Source: Entomortierella parvispora (Eukaryota; Mortierellomycota; Mortierellomycetes; Mortierellales; Mortierellaceae). Taken from it: a stretch of 64,000 nt of DNA. Location of the stretch: assembly GCA_963573315.1 (NCBI GenBank), contig OY752146.1, forward strand, positions 620,001 through 684,000. Reading direction: 5' to 3'. Numbering within the stretch: the first letter of the stretch is position 1; each line of letters begins with the position of its first letter. Below are positions 41,300 to 54,376 of this stretch, piece by piece. The position numbers were made by a program, and so were the translations under genes. Under the pieces are notes generated by a model. It did no database searches and was not told the DNA's origin. It saw only the letters and a program-made list of their open reading frames with translations.

Positions 41300-41462
41300 T
41301 AAAAAGTATACGGCACACAGAGTCGGTAAGAATGAGAGAGGGATCTCTTGATTTATTGTAACGATCAGGTATATGTACCTGATCGGGCCTCTGTGACTGC
41401 CTTGCCGCCAGCAGCATTATTTGGTTCCAAAATCTTTGCCTTTGCCACCAAATTATGCGACA
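41300..41462 (-). repeat. 5' LTR of family C copy 1 (163 bp)
   Basis: Same sequence as 35351-35513, followed by the CAGGG duplication at 41463-41467. On the minus strand, the family B frame runs into it and stops within it. Confidence 0.9.
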
Positions 41463-44400
41463 CAGGGTATACCAGTTTCGTGAGATACTCTAGACGCTGT
41501 TCGTTCTCCTCATCTGTCAATAGATGGGACTCAACCGCGGAGAAATCCGTGAGAGTAGCAAACGATCTACCGTAGAACAATGAAAACGGCGTTGAGTTGT
41601 GGAGACTGGCGGCCCTGGTGTTGAGCTGTAGCTGCGCCATGGGTACATAGTTATCCCATTGGTCGCGCCGTCCTTGAAGTTGTTTCTTGATGTTGTCTTT
41701 CATGGTGCGCACAAAGCGTTCAGCCACGCCGTTCGACCTTGGGTGGTACGGTGTCGACAGTCTATGATCAATTTTCAACTTTTGATTCATGAGCTTACAC
41801 AGTGAATTAACGAACTCAGAGCCGTTATCACTTTGAACGATCTTTGGGAATCCGATGCCGCAGAACAGCTTAAACAATGCTTGTGCGATTGTCCGGGCTT
41901 CCTTATTCGGCAAAGGTTCAAGGAAGACAAACCTGGTACAGATGTCTACGGTCACAAGTACAAACTTGTTGCCGGATGTACTGGTATCGAATTCAGCAAG
42001 ATCCACGGCGACATGCTCACCGGGTAGCCGTGCATGGATGGGCCTGAGAGGATGGTAACCCTTTCGGGCGATGTTGAAGTACTGGCACTGTGTGCATCCA
42101 CTGACCCATTTCAGGCAGTCTTCTTTGAGCTTAGGCCAAGTCTTACCAGTAGCCTGGATGGCTTTGACCATGGCTCCCGTACCTGGATGTCCAAACTCAT
42201 GGGTACGGCTGAGAATAAGTTCTCGCTCTTCCTCTCGGAGTACAACTTCGTGGGACACATCATCAGAGACGAATTCTTGCATGTACGCTTCATCCATTAC
42301 GAACCTGGTGCCAATCTTGAGATCTGGCCCGGAGGATGCTTCTGGTGATGTGTTGGCCCTGTCGATGGTTGCTGCTTTTAAGGCCCGGGTGACGGCGGCA
42401 ACAGATGGATGCCCGTCAGGGACCATGTCCATGTCGTAGTCTTCGCGTTCTTTTGTGGGGTCGTCCTCTTCGGTAAATGCACGGGACAGTGCATCCGGTA
42501 GGACGTTCAGTATGCCTGGTCGGTAGATGCACTCGAAATCGTAATTAAAGATCGTCTCCTTCCAGTTCGTAACAATCTGAGGAAGTTCCTTTTGCTCGTG
42601 TATGTAGGTTAGCGGACGGTGGTCAGTGAAGAGGGTGAACTTTCGTCCCCATAAGTATTGATGAAAACGATTGAGTGCAAAAACGATCCCAAGTAACTCC
42701 TTTTTGTATGCTGGGTAATTCTTCTCGCTTTTGTGAAGCGCCCTGGCCTGGAATGAGATGTAGTTGATCTTCGACTCGTCTCCATTGGGTAGTTGGTAGA
42801 GCACTGCGCCGATGCCAACTCCGGATGCGTCAGTCGCGACATAGAATGGTAGACTGAAATCGGGGAAACATAGACAAGGAGCGAGAATGATTGATCGTCT
42901 CAGTTTGTCAAAGCTGCGTTTCTCTTCCTTGGAAAGTGAAAACGTGCCCCTCTTGTTCCGTAAGGCTTCTAGAGGTGCTGCTAGCACACTGTACAGTGGT
43001 ATGTACTCGCGGAAATAATTGAAGAGACCGAGATACCTCTGGACCATCTTCTTGTTGCGGGGGTATGCCCAAGAATAAATGTTTGCAATTTTCTTCGGAT
43101 TGATCATGCGGCCATGTCGGTTGACGATGTAGCCGAGCATCAATATTTCAGTGCTGTAAAAGTTACACTTTTCCTGGTTGATAATAAGTTTGGCCTCGGT
43201 TAGACGTTTTACGACCGTGATGCAGTGCTCCAGATGACTTTCAGTTTCGTCTGTATGGGCAACAATATCATCGACATAATTGTCAGCAAAGTCGGCGTCT
43301 CCGAATAGCTCAGCCATTCCTCGTTGGAAGATGCTAGTGAGTGGTTTCAAACCAAATGGTGCTCGAGCGAACTTGTACTGCTGGTTGTCGTATGTAAACG
43401 CGGTCAGGATTTGACTCAGCTCGGCAATTCTCATGCGATGATAAGCCTGAGAGAGGTCAAAGGTAGAGTATCTGGCTTTGCCTGCGACCTTGGTATGCAA
43501 GTCTGCGATCTTTGGGAGCGGAAATTGGTCCGTGTCCAGCAACTGCTTGTTGAGTGTGCGCGGATCCAGGCATACTCTGTGCTTTAAAATCTTCCCTTCT
43601 AGGTCTCGTCTCGCTGCCATGGTGAGCGTGCTATTATATGGGCAATGTCCCTTTACGGGTACTATCACTCCGTCTTTAAGCCATTGCTTCACGGTCTTGT
43701 CAACCTCGTCTTTCTCTGTCTGCGAATAGAACTGCCGTGGGCGTTCTTGCACTTTGCAATCGGGTCCAACTTTTAGTTCTACAACCATCGATGGCAGTGT
43801 GCAGTGAGATGATGGGTCGATCTTGGCGTTTTCGTCCAGGTAGGGTTGCAACTGCCTCATGAATTCAGCTTTCTCCGCTATGAACTCGGGTGTCAATTCC
43901 ACTTCTGGTGTTTTTAACGGAACAATCGGTGGTTTCTCGTCTGTTGGTACCCACAGGAAGTCTTCTCTCCGCGGCTGCTGGAGACGAATACCGCCGATGG
44001 TGAATCCTAACAACGAGAATAGGTCCATACCTATGAGTACGTCAAAGTAGTCGAAGTCCATGACATGCATGTGAACTTCCAGCGACTTTTTGTTGCAGAT
44101 GAGCTGTACTCTATCGCAAGTGGTGAAGTCCGGGACTTGCGTTCCAGTTTTGATTAGCGCTACAAATTCGTCCGGTATGGCTCCAAAACGGATGTCTGCA
44201 TCCTCAGCAAGCCCTCTACTAATGAGTGATATTGTGGCGCCGGGATCTAATAGAGCAGTACACATTATACCATTAATCATACAGGGCACCGTGAGTCGGT
44301 TGTCTCCTGGTTTTGGTTGCCTGAATTCATAGACCTTCTTCAAGTCCTTTGGACGTAGATAGTTTTGACGGTTGTCTTCTTTAATGGAATCAGCCTCACG

Positions 44401-46221
44401 CATGTGAATGTCGTCATGTCGATCAAAAGCTGCGACTACTTTATGCTGTGTCTGTCCGTAGGATCGATCGGAGCCACGATTGGTTTGAGTGTGCTCTTGA
44501 GCATCGCCTCGGCGATCGTCCTTGTTACCGTAGCGGCTGCGGTGATCTTGGCGTCTGCCACCGCCAGCACGACGCGATCGGTCCTGCGAGCGTGATCGTG
44601 AGCGAGAGCGTTTGCGACCGCTACCATTACTCTTCTTCTGCTCTTGGTCGGCCTTACGCTTGAAGCAGTCCTTATAATTGTGTGGCGTTCTTGCATTCTT
44701 GCAGGCATCGGTATACCAACAGTCCGATGCTGACCCAGTCGAGGTGTTTGATCGGCCCGACTTTGTTGACGACTGCGACTTAGATCGGCCTCGCTGTGAT
44801 TCGTCTCGTCGGTGCCCTTGGTTGTGCTTTGTCGCTGTACCTGATCCGGAGCCCGATGTGGCCACGTCGGCCTTAAACTGGGACAGGAACCATGCCGTAT
44901 GGTCAGTTCTGTTGCCCTCGACCGCGCCAGGGGTCTCATGGAGGAATTCGAGGTACGCCTTGACTGAGGTCACATTTTCTAACGCGCCATACCTCTTCAG
45001 AGTAGCTTGTTTGCCCACGTCCGAGATATAGCAGCCTAGTGGTTTGATCAGCCACTGGCAGTCCGAGTCCGGGATGTCTGCTGCTTCCATGAGAGGCAAA
45101 ATCCGGTCGGAAAACGCACGAATTGATTCCCCGTGGTCAGGTCGCATCCTGGTGACGATGTCGGCTACTTTGGAGCTCACCGAGTCAAACCGGATGGCCT
45201 TGTGGAGGGCCTCGATGGCTTTGCTCCAGGTCCTCTTATCAATGGGAACTTTCGCGATCTCGGACTCATAGTCCTTGGCGAGCCCAATCTTGACAAGGGA
45301 CATCGGAAGGTAGGACCATGCTACCTTATCGAACAATGCATCCGTGAGATGCAGTCGTAAAGCGCGCTTGATGTCCTCCTTGAACCGGACTACTTTCTTA
45401 GCAATCTCGAGTAAGGCTTGGTCCTTGTCGGTGCTGAGAGTGTCACGCTCGATGTCTAGTATCGGCTGGTTCTTTAACTCGACATGTTTTAGTTTAGAAA
45501 AATCAATAGTTTTCGTACCTTTAAACACCGGGATATGGTCGATCTTATAGATGGACTTAATGGCTGCGTGAACTGGGTCTGACGGGTCCCATTTGATGAC
45601 GTAATCATCGATGGTTAGCGCCGCCCGTTCCGCGCCAGTCATTTTAGCCTCAGACGACGAGGTCGATCGGTCCCCTTCGAGATCGTCGGCATTGGCCTTG
45701 AAGGCTGCTCGGAGAGCTCGCTCGGCATCGTGGCCACTGTCCTCGAGAAGCCGGACTTGGACTTGGATGTCCCCTCGGATCTCGGTCCTGGTGTCATCGA
45801 GTATCTTGAGCTGAGCCTTTTCACGTGCCGAACCGAGCCGAAGTGCCTTGACAGCCTTGACCGCTTGTCTGTGTCGGTTGTTGAGGTGGGTGATGAGGAA
45901 TAACTTACGCGACGCCTTGGCTCGATAGCTCTCGACTTGTCTGCGTAGTCCTTGCTCAGACTCGTCGTAGTCGTCCTCGTCCTCGGATTCGGATTGGGCC
46001 TGATCATCTAACTCCATGTCCTCCATGATTTTCGAGAGGCGGTCACTGATGTCGTCATCATGCGAGTCGTCTTCAGTGGTGTCATCATCCTGGTGCATTT
46101 CCGTATCTTCGTCGATGTCGTCTCTTTGGTCGGTAGTTTCTTGATTGACCGCACTGTCTGCCTGCTGGCCATCAGTCTCCGAGATTGGTGCCGTCGCGGT
46201 GGTCTTTCGTTTAGGCGGCAT
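41463..46221 (-). CDS. Gag-Pol polyprotein, family B (N-terminal part up to the insertion)
   Basis: About 1586 codons of a single gag-pol frame from ATG at 46221. The N-terminus is acidic and coiled. Gag is followed by a variant zinc knuckle (CWYTDACKNARTPHNYKDC) and an Arg/Ser-rich stretch, then protease ALLDPGATISLI (D-P-G in place of D-S/T-G), RT with KHRVCLDPRTLNKQLL and catalytic YVDD, RNase H (VATDASGVGIGAVLYQ, TDHRPLTYI), and integrase (FGHPGTGAM...CTQCQYF, VDLAEFDTS, VQSDNGSEFVN, HPRSNGVAERFV). It is cut at YLTKLVYP by family C; the rest is at 34762-35350. Confidence 0.9.
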
Positions 46222-46357
46222 CCTGAAGCTCTCCTTTCCAGATTATGATGGAGTGGTTGGTCCGCGGAATGGCGATGAGATGGTGGTGAAATTTTTCTCA
46301 AGTTGGTGGGAGTGACGTTTCGTAAACCGGCCAATCACAGTTCCTGAAAAAATGAAA

Positions 46358-46522
46358 TGTCGGGGGTCTGTACGTCAGGAAGAAAGAAAGGTGCTGTTTA
46401 ATGATAGAGAGCGACAGCCTGATATGACTGTCGCACACTACTTAAGGGGCGCGCAAGCGCAACTCTCTCTAACTAGAAATAAACGGCAGGAGAAATACGT
46501 CGGTATTGCACCGGACGTTACA
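46358..46522 (-). repeat. 5' LTR of family B (165 bp)
   Basis: Plus-strand ends TGTCGGGG and CGTTACA; on the minus strand it starts TGTAACGTCC. It is followed immediately at 46523 by family A pol sequence, which places the insertion point. No second copy was found in the window, so the LTR call rests on position and TG...CA ends. Confidence 0.6.
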
Positions 46523-46523
46523 G

Positions 46524-49238
46524 GATGCAGATATGTTGGAAGCCCCTGCCTCTTTTCACCTCAAACCTGGGTCCAAATTTCCGCGCGCATATAACAAAAA
46601 ATACTCGCCCGGACAAATTGCGACCTTGTGCGAGTATCGAGACCAGATGGTCAGGGCTGGAAAAATGAGGCGATCTGGCTCACCTGCTTCTTGCAACCCT
46701 CTCCTGATTCAGAAGAAGGATGGATCTTATCGGGTGTGCATTAATTTTATCCCTGTCAACAAATTAATTGCCCCCATGGCCTGGCCCTTACCGGACCCTA
46801 TCACTGAGATATACAAGCTGCAAGGATGCGAATTCTTATCTTTTTGGGATTGCAAGGACGGATACCTCCAATCGCCCATTGCCGAAGACAGTCGCTTTCT
46901 CACCGCCGTTGCTTTCCCAGACGGACTGTACGAGTACAATGTATTACCGATGGGCCTCATTGACTCCATGCAATGGTACACTCGACACATGGGCGAGGTC
47001 TTTAATTCTATCAAGGATCGACTCAGCAATTTTGTGGACGACATGGCTACCGGAGATGCCAAATTCCCCCTTCATTTTCGGACTGTGGAAGAAGTGTTGG
47101 TGCGGATGGATGAGTTCAATGGATCGTTCTCTGGCAAGAAATCAGCATTTTTTGTGAAGCAGCGCGAGTTTTTGGGACGGATCGTCGGGAATGATCATAT
47201 CTCGGCCGACCCAAAGAAGCTATCCAAGATGGAATATTGGCCGGTTCCGCAAAATGTGACAGAGTTGCGCGGATTTGTCGGGTTTGCCTTATTCCTCTGC
47301 GATTTCATATCCAACTTTTCTGCCATGGCTGCTCCACTCTTCCCGCTGTACAAATTGCACAAGGATCCCAAGGCCTTTGTCGACAAATGGTTGTCAGACC
47401 CCAAGTATACAGAAGCCTTTCGTGCCATTCAAATCGCTCTGGTTACTGCTCCGGTTTTGGTCATGATGGATCATAGACGCCCAGTTATTATTTCGGCCGA
47501 CACCTCAGATTTTGCTTCTGGCCATGTAATTGCACACTGTCTGCACCCCGAAGATGATGAGCGGATTGATATCCATGTCAAGTATCAGCCGATAGTGTTT
47601 GGGAGCCGAAAATTATCTGGGGCCGAGCCAAGATATTTCGCCACTGAGCGTGAGCTGTTAGGATTGGTGTACTGCTTAACCAAGCATAGCCATCTGTTGG
47701 AGGGAAAGGAGATTCATGTCTTCATCGATCATCGAGCGTTGTTATATCTGCACAACCTCTCTTCCAAAAGTGCACGCCTCACTCGATGGACCTTCATCAT
47801 TGCTCAGTTCAGGATCACCATCCACCATCGTCCGGGGCGAGATATGAAAGACTCGGATCCGCTCTCCCGTATTCATCATAAGAACATCACGGGTGAAGAT
47901 TTGCCAGACATAGGAATGGAGGATGCAATGGAGATGGAGGAGAACAAGCGGCTCATGAGGACTATGCTGATTTCAGAGGATCAGGAGCCTTTTGTTTCGA
48001 TTGTGGCAGCTTTGCAAGGGGACCCATTGACATATTTGGATAAGGTCACTAGGGGGAAGATCATGAGCATGCTTCCCAAGTACTTTGTCACTCAAGGGCG
48101 TTTATTTAAACGCACATCTGGTGGTAGCCCACGCCAGTATGTACCACCAGGTGAAGTTTTGAGCGTGCTGGAGAACACTCATGGATCTACTGTCATGGGT
48201 CATCTCGGAGTGGTCGCAACATATACACTCATTGCCGAAGGGTACTTCTGGCCGGGCATGTACGCAGACGTTAAGGAGCACCTTTCGACTTGCGACGCTT
48301 GTCAACGCTTTCAAACGCGCGATCCAACACGATATCGTTTCCATCGTTTGCCGCCACCTCAAACGATCTTCCATACCTTGGGCCTGGATGCAGTTGGACC
48401 CTTACCGATGTCTAATGGCAAGCGGTTTGTTTTGAATATGGTGGATTACCTCTCTGGATGGGTTGTATCTGTCGCCCTTGCTTCTTTAGCAGGAAATATT
48501 ATCGTCCGGACTGTAGAAAAGCATTGGGCTCGACAATATGGATACCCCCATCGCATCATCACGGACAATGGATCATCTCTATCTGCGGGAGCCTTCAAGG
48601 AGTGGTGTATCAATCATGAAATCGATCTCGACCCTGCTTCTGCATATCATCCAGAGACCAATGGAATGGTGGAGCGATATAACGGTTTTATGGTACGACA
48701 ATTGGCTCGTATCATTCAGCATGATGGTTTGGCTGAGAGTGCCTGGGCTACTATCTTGGACCGTGTTACATGGACTTGGAGAACTCAGATCAAGCAGACT
48801 AGAGGCGTATCTCCTTTCGAAATCCTCTTTGGTCAACGAGCTCGCCTCCCATGGGATATAGATCACACTCGGAAGATGGATATGAATGAACGCGAGGAAG
48901 TCGACGAGGAGAGACGTGAGATCTTGGAAGTTTTGCGTGCCGAAGTTCATCAGAGGATTATTAATGAACACAAGTGGTCCACTGAAGCTGCTGATCTACC
49001 CCTCCCTCGGAAATATGAGGTCGGAGACGAGGTCTTGGTCCATCAGTCCGCACTTCTGAAGCAATGGAGTGGCAAGCTATCACCTCGTTGGAAGGGCCCT
49101 TTAACCATCTTCGAAGCTTTGCCTGGAGGTGCCTATCGATTGGGCGAGAAGGTTGAGGGGCAATGGCATCGATATTTTGGAGGTCGCCCTGTCAACCATG
49201 CTCGTCTTAAGCCTTACAAACGTGACACCCAGGATTAA
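46524..49238 (+). pseudogene. RT-RNase H-integrase fragment, family A copy 2
   Basis: About 904 codons nearly identical to the copy 1 protein; only a few differences are visible, such as S/P after SGAE and K/E after YADVK. The N-terminus and protease are missing because family B occupies the site. RT, RNase H and integrase motifs are otherwise complete. Confidence 0.9.
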
Positions 49239-49335
49239 ATAGATCTGGAGGACGCCTTTGGGGATCAGCTTCCCTAGAGACACTCGCTGGCTTGCTCTCA
49301 CATAAGACGATGTGAGAAAGAGACCCTGGGATCGG

Positions 49336-50378
49336 TGTGGTGTAGTGGATCCAGGTCCCAGATCCACGCGAGCGAGATAGAGAGAGTTATTTTTAGTATT
49401 TAGTTATTTTTTTATTTTTGTTCCTGTTTTCTGTTTTCTATAAAAAAGGGAGCAAAGTCCACTTTGCTCCTGGTTGCCTTTTCCCCTTACGATTCCCTCC
49501 TGTACCTTGTTGATCACCAGAACACCTCCCTTCTGCTCATATCTGTCTCGCAGTTACCCTTGGCGTTGCTGCAATATTCAACCCCATCAGCCTTTGGACG
49601 CCGTTGCAATATACGAATCCCTGGGCCTTGACTGTTCCCTGGATATCCCCCAGACCTTTTGTGTTCCCTTGATCCTCCCTGCCCACTCTCGCAGCATATC
49701 CATCCGTGTGCCAGCCCTCCTTGATCAAGTCCTGTACCGCCCTCCGATCGCTCCGTAGGATCACCTGGACCCTCGCCTATCCGATATCAATTGGCCATTT
49801 GCGAGGTATACTTACGATGTCATATCTCTTCTGAGTGGACCTGTTATGATCTTGGCAACCCACCCTGAGGCCTTCATTGGTGCTTGGGGACCAACCATCC
49901 TCCTCGTTATATCTCGGAGTCTCCTCTGAACCCTCAGTTAGGCGACCTTGTCCCCTTTCCCAGATAGAATCTCCTTTGCCTTGCTTTACTGACTAGATCC
50001 CATCCCATCCCCTGTGTTGTTATTAGTATAGTAGAGTCGCCGTCGTGCTCTTAGCCTTGTAGTCTTTGTTCTCCTGTTTGGATCTCGTTAGGACCTGCCT
50101 GCTCTTCGGTATGTGGTCCTTGGTTTTCATCCAGTTCGTTCTACTTATCTTTTGATCCCTTTGCTGACTCTCTCTCCTTCCTGTTTATCTCCAGTACTAT
50201 CTCCTTGAGACTGTATCTGATCATACAACAGCGTTGTGCCTGATTCCCTGTGGCCCTGAGAGCAAAGTCCCTATCAACTGTAAGCGACGATTTTTGTTAG
50301 TCATCTTTCTTCTCGTTATCAATTTCGCTTCCAGCTCATTGCTGACCTTAGACTATACTTACATTAGACAACATCACA
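49336..50378 (+). repeat. 3' LTR of family A copy 2
   Basis: 1043 bp, TGTGGTGTAG...ACATCACA, with only a handful of differences from 22287-23329. It is directly followed by GCGTC, inside the family D integrase frame. Confidence 0.92.
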
Positions 50379-53054
50379 GCGTCACGATCGGAGACAAAGG
50401 TTGTGGGCATACCGTGAAGTCGGAAGACATGATCGAAGAAGATGCGAGCGGTCTGTGCAGCAGAATCTGTTGTGTGGCAAGCAGCAAAGTGAACCTGCTT
50501 AGTGAGCTTGTCAACAAAGACAGCAATGCAGTCGTGGCCACGAGGGGTCTTGGGAAGAGGTCCGAGGAAATCCATCGTTACTGTGTGCCAGGCCCTGTCC
50601 GGGATGGGCAGTGGTTGGAGGAGACCCAAGGGGGAGCGGTTGCTTGGTTTCGACCGTTGACATGATTCGCAGCTTTGGATGTATTGTCGTGTGTCTTTGG
50701 CCATTGACGGCCAGTAGAACCGAGAACATAGATGCCCGTAGGTTTTGTCGAAGCCGAAGTGACCAGCTATGGCGGAGTCGTGGGCATCATGAAGGAGAGA
50801 TAGGCGAATGTCAGAGCTGGCAGGGATACAGACAAGGAGGGTGCCTTTTCGGCGGACGCAAAGGATGTCATCAACAAGGGAGTAGTTTGAAGGAGGACTT
50901 CCCTGGAGGCAGCTTTCATAGATCGGGTTAAGGCGGGGGTCCGCTTTGTACCCATCAATCAGGCGCTGCCTAAGCCCGGGGTCGAGTTGAACAGAGAGTT
51001 GGTTGAGTTCGCGGTGATCAGGCCGTCGTGAGAGGGCGTCGGGGACGACGTTATCCGATCCCTTTTTGTACTTGAAGGTGAAGTTGTATTCTTGCAATAG
51101 TTCCATCCATCGTGCCTGCCTACGAGTCAACTTGGGCTGGGTCGGAAAGTGTTGCAAAGTGGCATGGTCGGTGTAGACAATGAAGTGTGATCCATCCAGG
51201 TAATAGCGCCATGTCTTCAGAGCGTGGACGACGGCCAGGAGTTCCTGTTCGTGTGTGGGATAATTCCGTTCCGCTGGGTGAGGTGAAGGCAACAGGACGC
51301 GACTCGCCGTTGGCGTCAGTCTGGAAGAGGACTGCTCCAAGAGCAAAGCCGGAGGCGTCAGTCTCAATGGTAGTGAGAAGGTCAGGGTCGAAGATGCGCA
51401 GGACGGGGGCCTGACTGATCGCCTTTTTGAGGGCTTGGAATGCCGCCTCCTGTTCAGTGGTCCAAGAGAAAGGGACACCTTCACCTAAGAGCGCGGTGAG
51501 GGGTAATGCAATGGTGGCGAAGTTAGCGATGTACTGGTGGTAGAATTGGGCAAGGCCGATGAATTGCTGAACATCCTTTTGTTTCTGAGGGCGCGGCCAT
51601 TCTCGGATAGCGCGCACAAGTCCCCCACTCGTGTGGATTCCGTCTTTGGAGATGACATGTCCCAAGAATTCAGTTTGTTCCTGCATGAAGGAGCACTTCG
51701 ACAGTTTCGCGTAGAGGCCATGCTTGCGGAGGAGGGTTAAGACTGAGCGCACATGCTTTAGGTGTTCCTCCTTAGTGCGAGAGTAGATTAGCAAATCGTC
51801 GAGATAGACAACAACCCATCTGTCCAAGACCGGGTCCAGTACACGCAACATCATATTGGAGAATGACGCTGGGGCGTTTGTCAAGCCAAAGGGGACGACG
51901 TTGAATTCAAAGTGACCGTATCGGCAGCGGAATGCTGTTTTGTGAGTGTCTTCCGGGGCGATCCGTTGCTGGTGGTAGCCTGAGAGGAGATCCAGCTTGG
52001 TGAAGTACTGCGCGCCGCGGAAGCGATCTATAAGTTCATCAATGCGGGGGAGAGGGTGTCTGTTTTTGCGGGTAATACGGTTCAAGCCTCTGTAGTCCAC
52101 ACATAGCCTTAGGCTGCCATCTTTTTTTCTCACGAATAGTACTGGTGCACCATAGGGGGAGGTTGAGGGTTTGATGAATCCTTTGCTCAAGAGGTCGTCC
52201 AGTTGCTTCCGTAGTTCATCCAGTTCGGCGATAGATAGACGGATGACGGGGCGGAAGGGTGGGTCAGCAGTGGGGTCGGTTTCGATACGCATGGCGTCTC
52301 CGCGATCCGGAGGTAGTCCTGAGGGGAGGGTGGAGGGGAATACGTCGGGAAATTCTTTGTGGACAATGGAGTGTATTTCGGGAGGTAAGGGAGGGGCAGC
52401 AGGGGAAGGGGCGTTGTTGTCGTTGTCGTTGACATCCGAGGTCAGAGGGGTTGTTTTAACAAGAGCAAGGAAGAGGGTGCTTCCTGCTTGGGCAGCAAGG
52501 GAGTGGAAGTGGAGATGTGAGAGGAGTTTACCCTGGGAGCGAAAGGTGACGGAGTTGGCCTTGGCACCACGACAGCGCCAGAGAACGGAAGTACCATTGT
52601 GGGTGAAGTGAAGGTCATTGTTACGCCAGTTGATGAGAGGGTTGATGGACGTGAGCCAAGGTTTGCCGAGGATGAGGTCGTAGTTGGAGAGGGGATAGAT
52701 GAGGGCTTCGAGGTGGTCGGAGTAGGAGTCGCGGTCGATGGAGAAGGAGGTAGTGGTGGAAGAGAGAGAGGAGGAGCCGTCGGGTAGGACGATGGGGATG
52801 GCGGGGCCTTTTGTGCGAGTGAGGGTATGTCGTTTACAAAATGATGACGCAATCACATTTCCTTCTGCCCCGCAATCGATGAGGATGCGAGCCGGGTTAC
52901 CAGCAACATTACCGAGGAACGACAAGAGTGTGCGCGAGGCCTCCTTGAGGGTGAACTCGTGCAGGCGCACGGACTTTTGGCGGAGGCGTCTGGCCCGTCG
53001 CTTGGACCGGATGCGATCTAAAGCAGCAAGAGAGGGGGATGGGTCCAGGTCCAC
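50379..53054 (-). pseudogene. pol: Pol of family D with frameshift and missing C-terminus
   Basis: Protease with LIDCGAEGNVI (D-C-G at the active site), RT with KKDGSLRLCVDYRGLNRITR, PFGLTNAPASF and a canonical YLDD, then RNase H. Near 51275 the frame shifts by one base: after SRPVAFTSPSG the coding continues in another frame as ERNYPTHEQELLAVVHALKT. The integrase finger (GHFGFDKTYGHL...CESCQRS) and first Asp (TMDFLGPLP) are present, and the frame ends at FVSDRD by insertion of family A. It cannot make an active Pol as read. Confidence 0.88.
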
Positions 53055-53305
53055 GCCCTCAGATGAGTTTAGATCAGTCGGGGGGACCGTTGATCGTGGT
53101 GCCTCATCGTCAGGGGGTACCGAGGTGGGGTGAGTGGGTTGGTCATGGCAGTGTGGTTGTTGTTCGATGTGTTCATTGTGGGGGGAGGGAGTGTATTCTG
53201 AAGCGGGGTCTTTATTCTTTTTTGGGAGACTTAGCTTGGGGGAAGGGACACTCCCTTTGTCCAGAGGAGAAAGGGAGGGGGCTTCGACGATCAGGTCCTG
53301 GACGT

Positions 53306-54301
53306 TTACTGATCGCCGGGGGCTTTTCCCGACTCGGGGGGGTCGCCCACGTTTACTTGATTGATCCGTCGTCGTCCTTGGTGGTTGTTGTTACCGTATT
53401 TAGGGCAGTCCCGCCCAAAGTGACCAGGTTGACGGCAGCGCAAACATCCTCCGGTGTTCATGAGGTGGTCACGCTCGTCGGGGGTCAGGGGCGCCGGGTA
53501 AGCATGGTTGTTGGTGTTGCCGTTGTTGTATCGGAAAGAGTGGTTGGCATTGCGGTTGTTACGGTGGAGGTTGTTGACTTTGTTGGTGAGGTTATTGATG
53601 GCCACGTGGATAGTGTCCAGATCCATAGGAGAGGGTTCGTTTTTGGGAGTGTTTACTGTCGGTCCCTCAGGAAAGAGGATGGCATGGATCAGGGTAGCTT
53701 GGGAGATAGCAGTATCCAGGGAGTCTGGCTGGCGCAACTTGACCTCCTTGCTGGTGTCAGGCACAAGGCCTTTCATGAACCAATGGAGAGCTGTGCCGTC
53801 GTCAAGGGTGGGTACACGGCGTCGTAGTTTGCGAAACTCGTGTGTGTAGGCGGCGACCGTTCGCTTTCCTTGGCGCAGGGACTCCAGGGCTTCACGAGCA
53901 GCAGCAACGGCATTGGGAGGGGTGTGGAACGCGAGGAAGGCCTTCTTGAAGTCGTCCCAAGGACTGGCAAGGGTAAGACCACTAGATCGCCACCAGGACT
54001 TGGCCTCATCAGTGAGATTGAGAGCAGTATATTGGACCCATTCAGCGTCGGCAAGTCTGACAACGGTGTAGTATTCCTCCTGGTTGTCAATAAAGTTTTG
54101 GCAAGCATCGGCATCAATCGCACCAGAATACGGTGAGGGGTTTTGGGGCTTAAGGATTTTGTTCAGTGTGCGGGCAAGATCGCGCTGGTCGGCTTGGATT
54201 TCTCGTTCAGTGATGGCAGGGATTGCGGCAAGGGCGTGCTCGAATGCTCCGCGTTGTTCAGGAGCAAGAGTAGCGACAAGGGCACGTAACGCAGCAGACA
54301 T
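53306..54301 (-). CDS. gag: Gag of family D
   Basis: 331 residues from ATG at 54301. Retrotransposon gag core (FIDNQEEYYTVVRLADAEWV, AKSWWRSSG, FHTPPNAVAAAREALESLRQ), then Asn-rich sequence and a CCHC knuckle, CLRCRQPGHFGRDC. It is followed about 250 bp later by the pol frame, in a different phase. Confidence 0.88.
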   Translation of the reverse strand: MSAALRALVATLAPEQRGAFEHALAAIPAITEREIQADQRDLARTLNKILKPQNPSPYSGAIDADACQNFIDNQEEYYTVVRLADAEWVQYTALNLTDEAKSWWRSSGLTLASPWDDFKKAFLAFHTPPNAVAAAREALESLRQGKRTVAAYTHEFRKLRRRVPTLDDGTALHWFMKGLVPDTSKEVKLRQPDSLDTAISQATLIHAILFPEGPTVNTPKNEPSPMDLDTIHVAINNLTNKVNNLHRNNRNANHSFRYNNGNTNNHAYPAPLTPDERDHLMNTGGCLRCRQPGHFGRDCPKYGNNNHQGRRRINQVNVGDPPESGKAPGDQ

Positions 54302-54376
54302 AGTGGTTAGGGAAAAGGGAGGGAATTCGTAGGGTGGGAACGGTGAGGCAGTGAATCGAAGGGACCTTTGCTACCA

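Larger units (their letters stand above)
35351..41462 (-). mobile_element. Ty3/gypsy chromovirus, family C, copy 1 (complete)
   Basis: 6112 bp inserted in family B with target duplication CAGGG (35346-35350 and 41463-41467). Identical-length 163-bp LTRs flank a single uninterrupted gag-pol frame. A polypurine tract, GGGAGGGGAAG (minus strand), abuts the 3' LTR at 35514. A second, partial copy starts at 58686. Confidence 0.92.
34456..46522 (-). mobile_element. Ty3/gypsy chromovirus, family B, split by family C
   Basis: Minus-strand element whose coding region runs 46221-41463 and continues at 35350-34762; the 6112-bp family C element plus a CAGGG duplication lies between. Its 5' LTR is at 46358-46522. 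No matching 3' LTR is seen: the sequence after the stop runs 306 bp and then abuts the LTR end of family A at 34455. The right end sits inside the pol of family A copy 2. Confidence 0.8.
46523..50378 (+). mobile_element. Ty3/gypsy family A, copy 2 (5' part missing)
   Basis: Begins at GGATGCAGATATG inside pol (equivalent to about 26943 in copy 1) and runs through the complete 3' LTR. The expected 5' part is not found on the far side of family B. The right end interrupts the integrase of family D. Confidence 0.88.
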
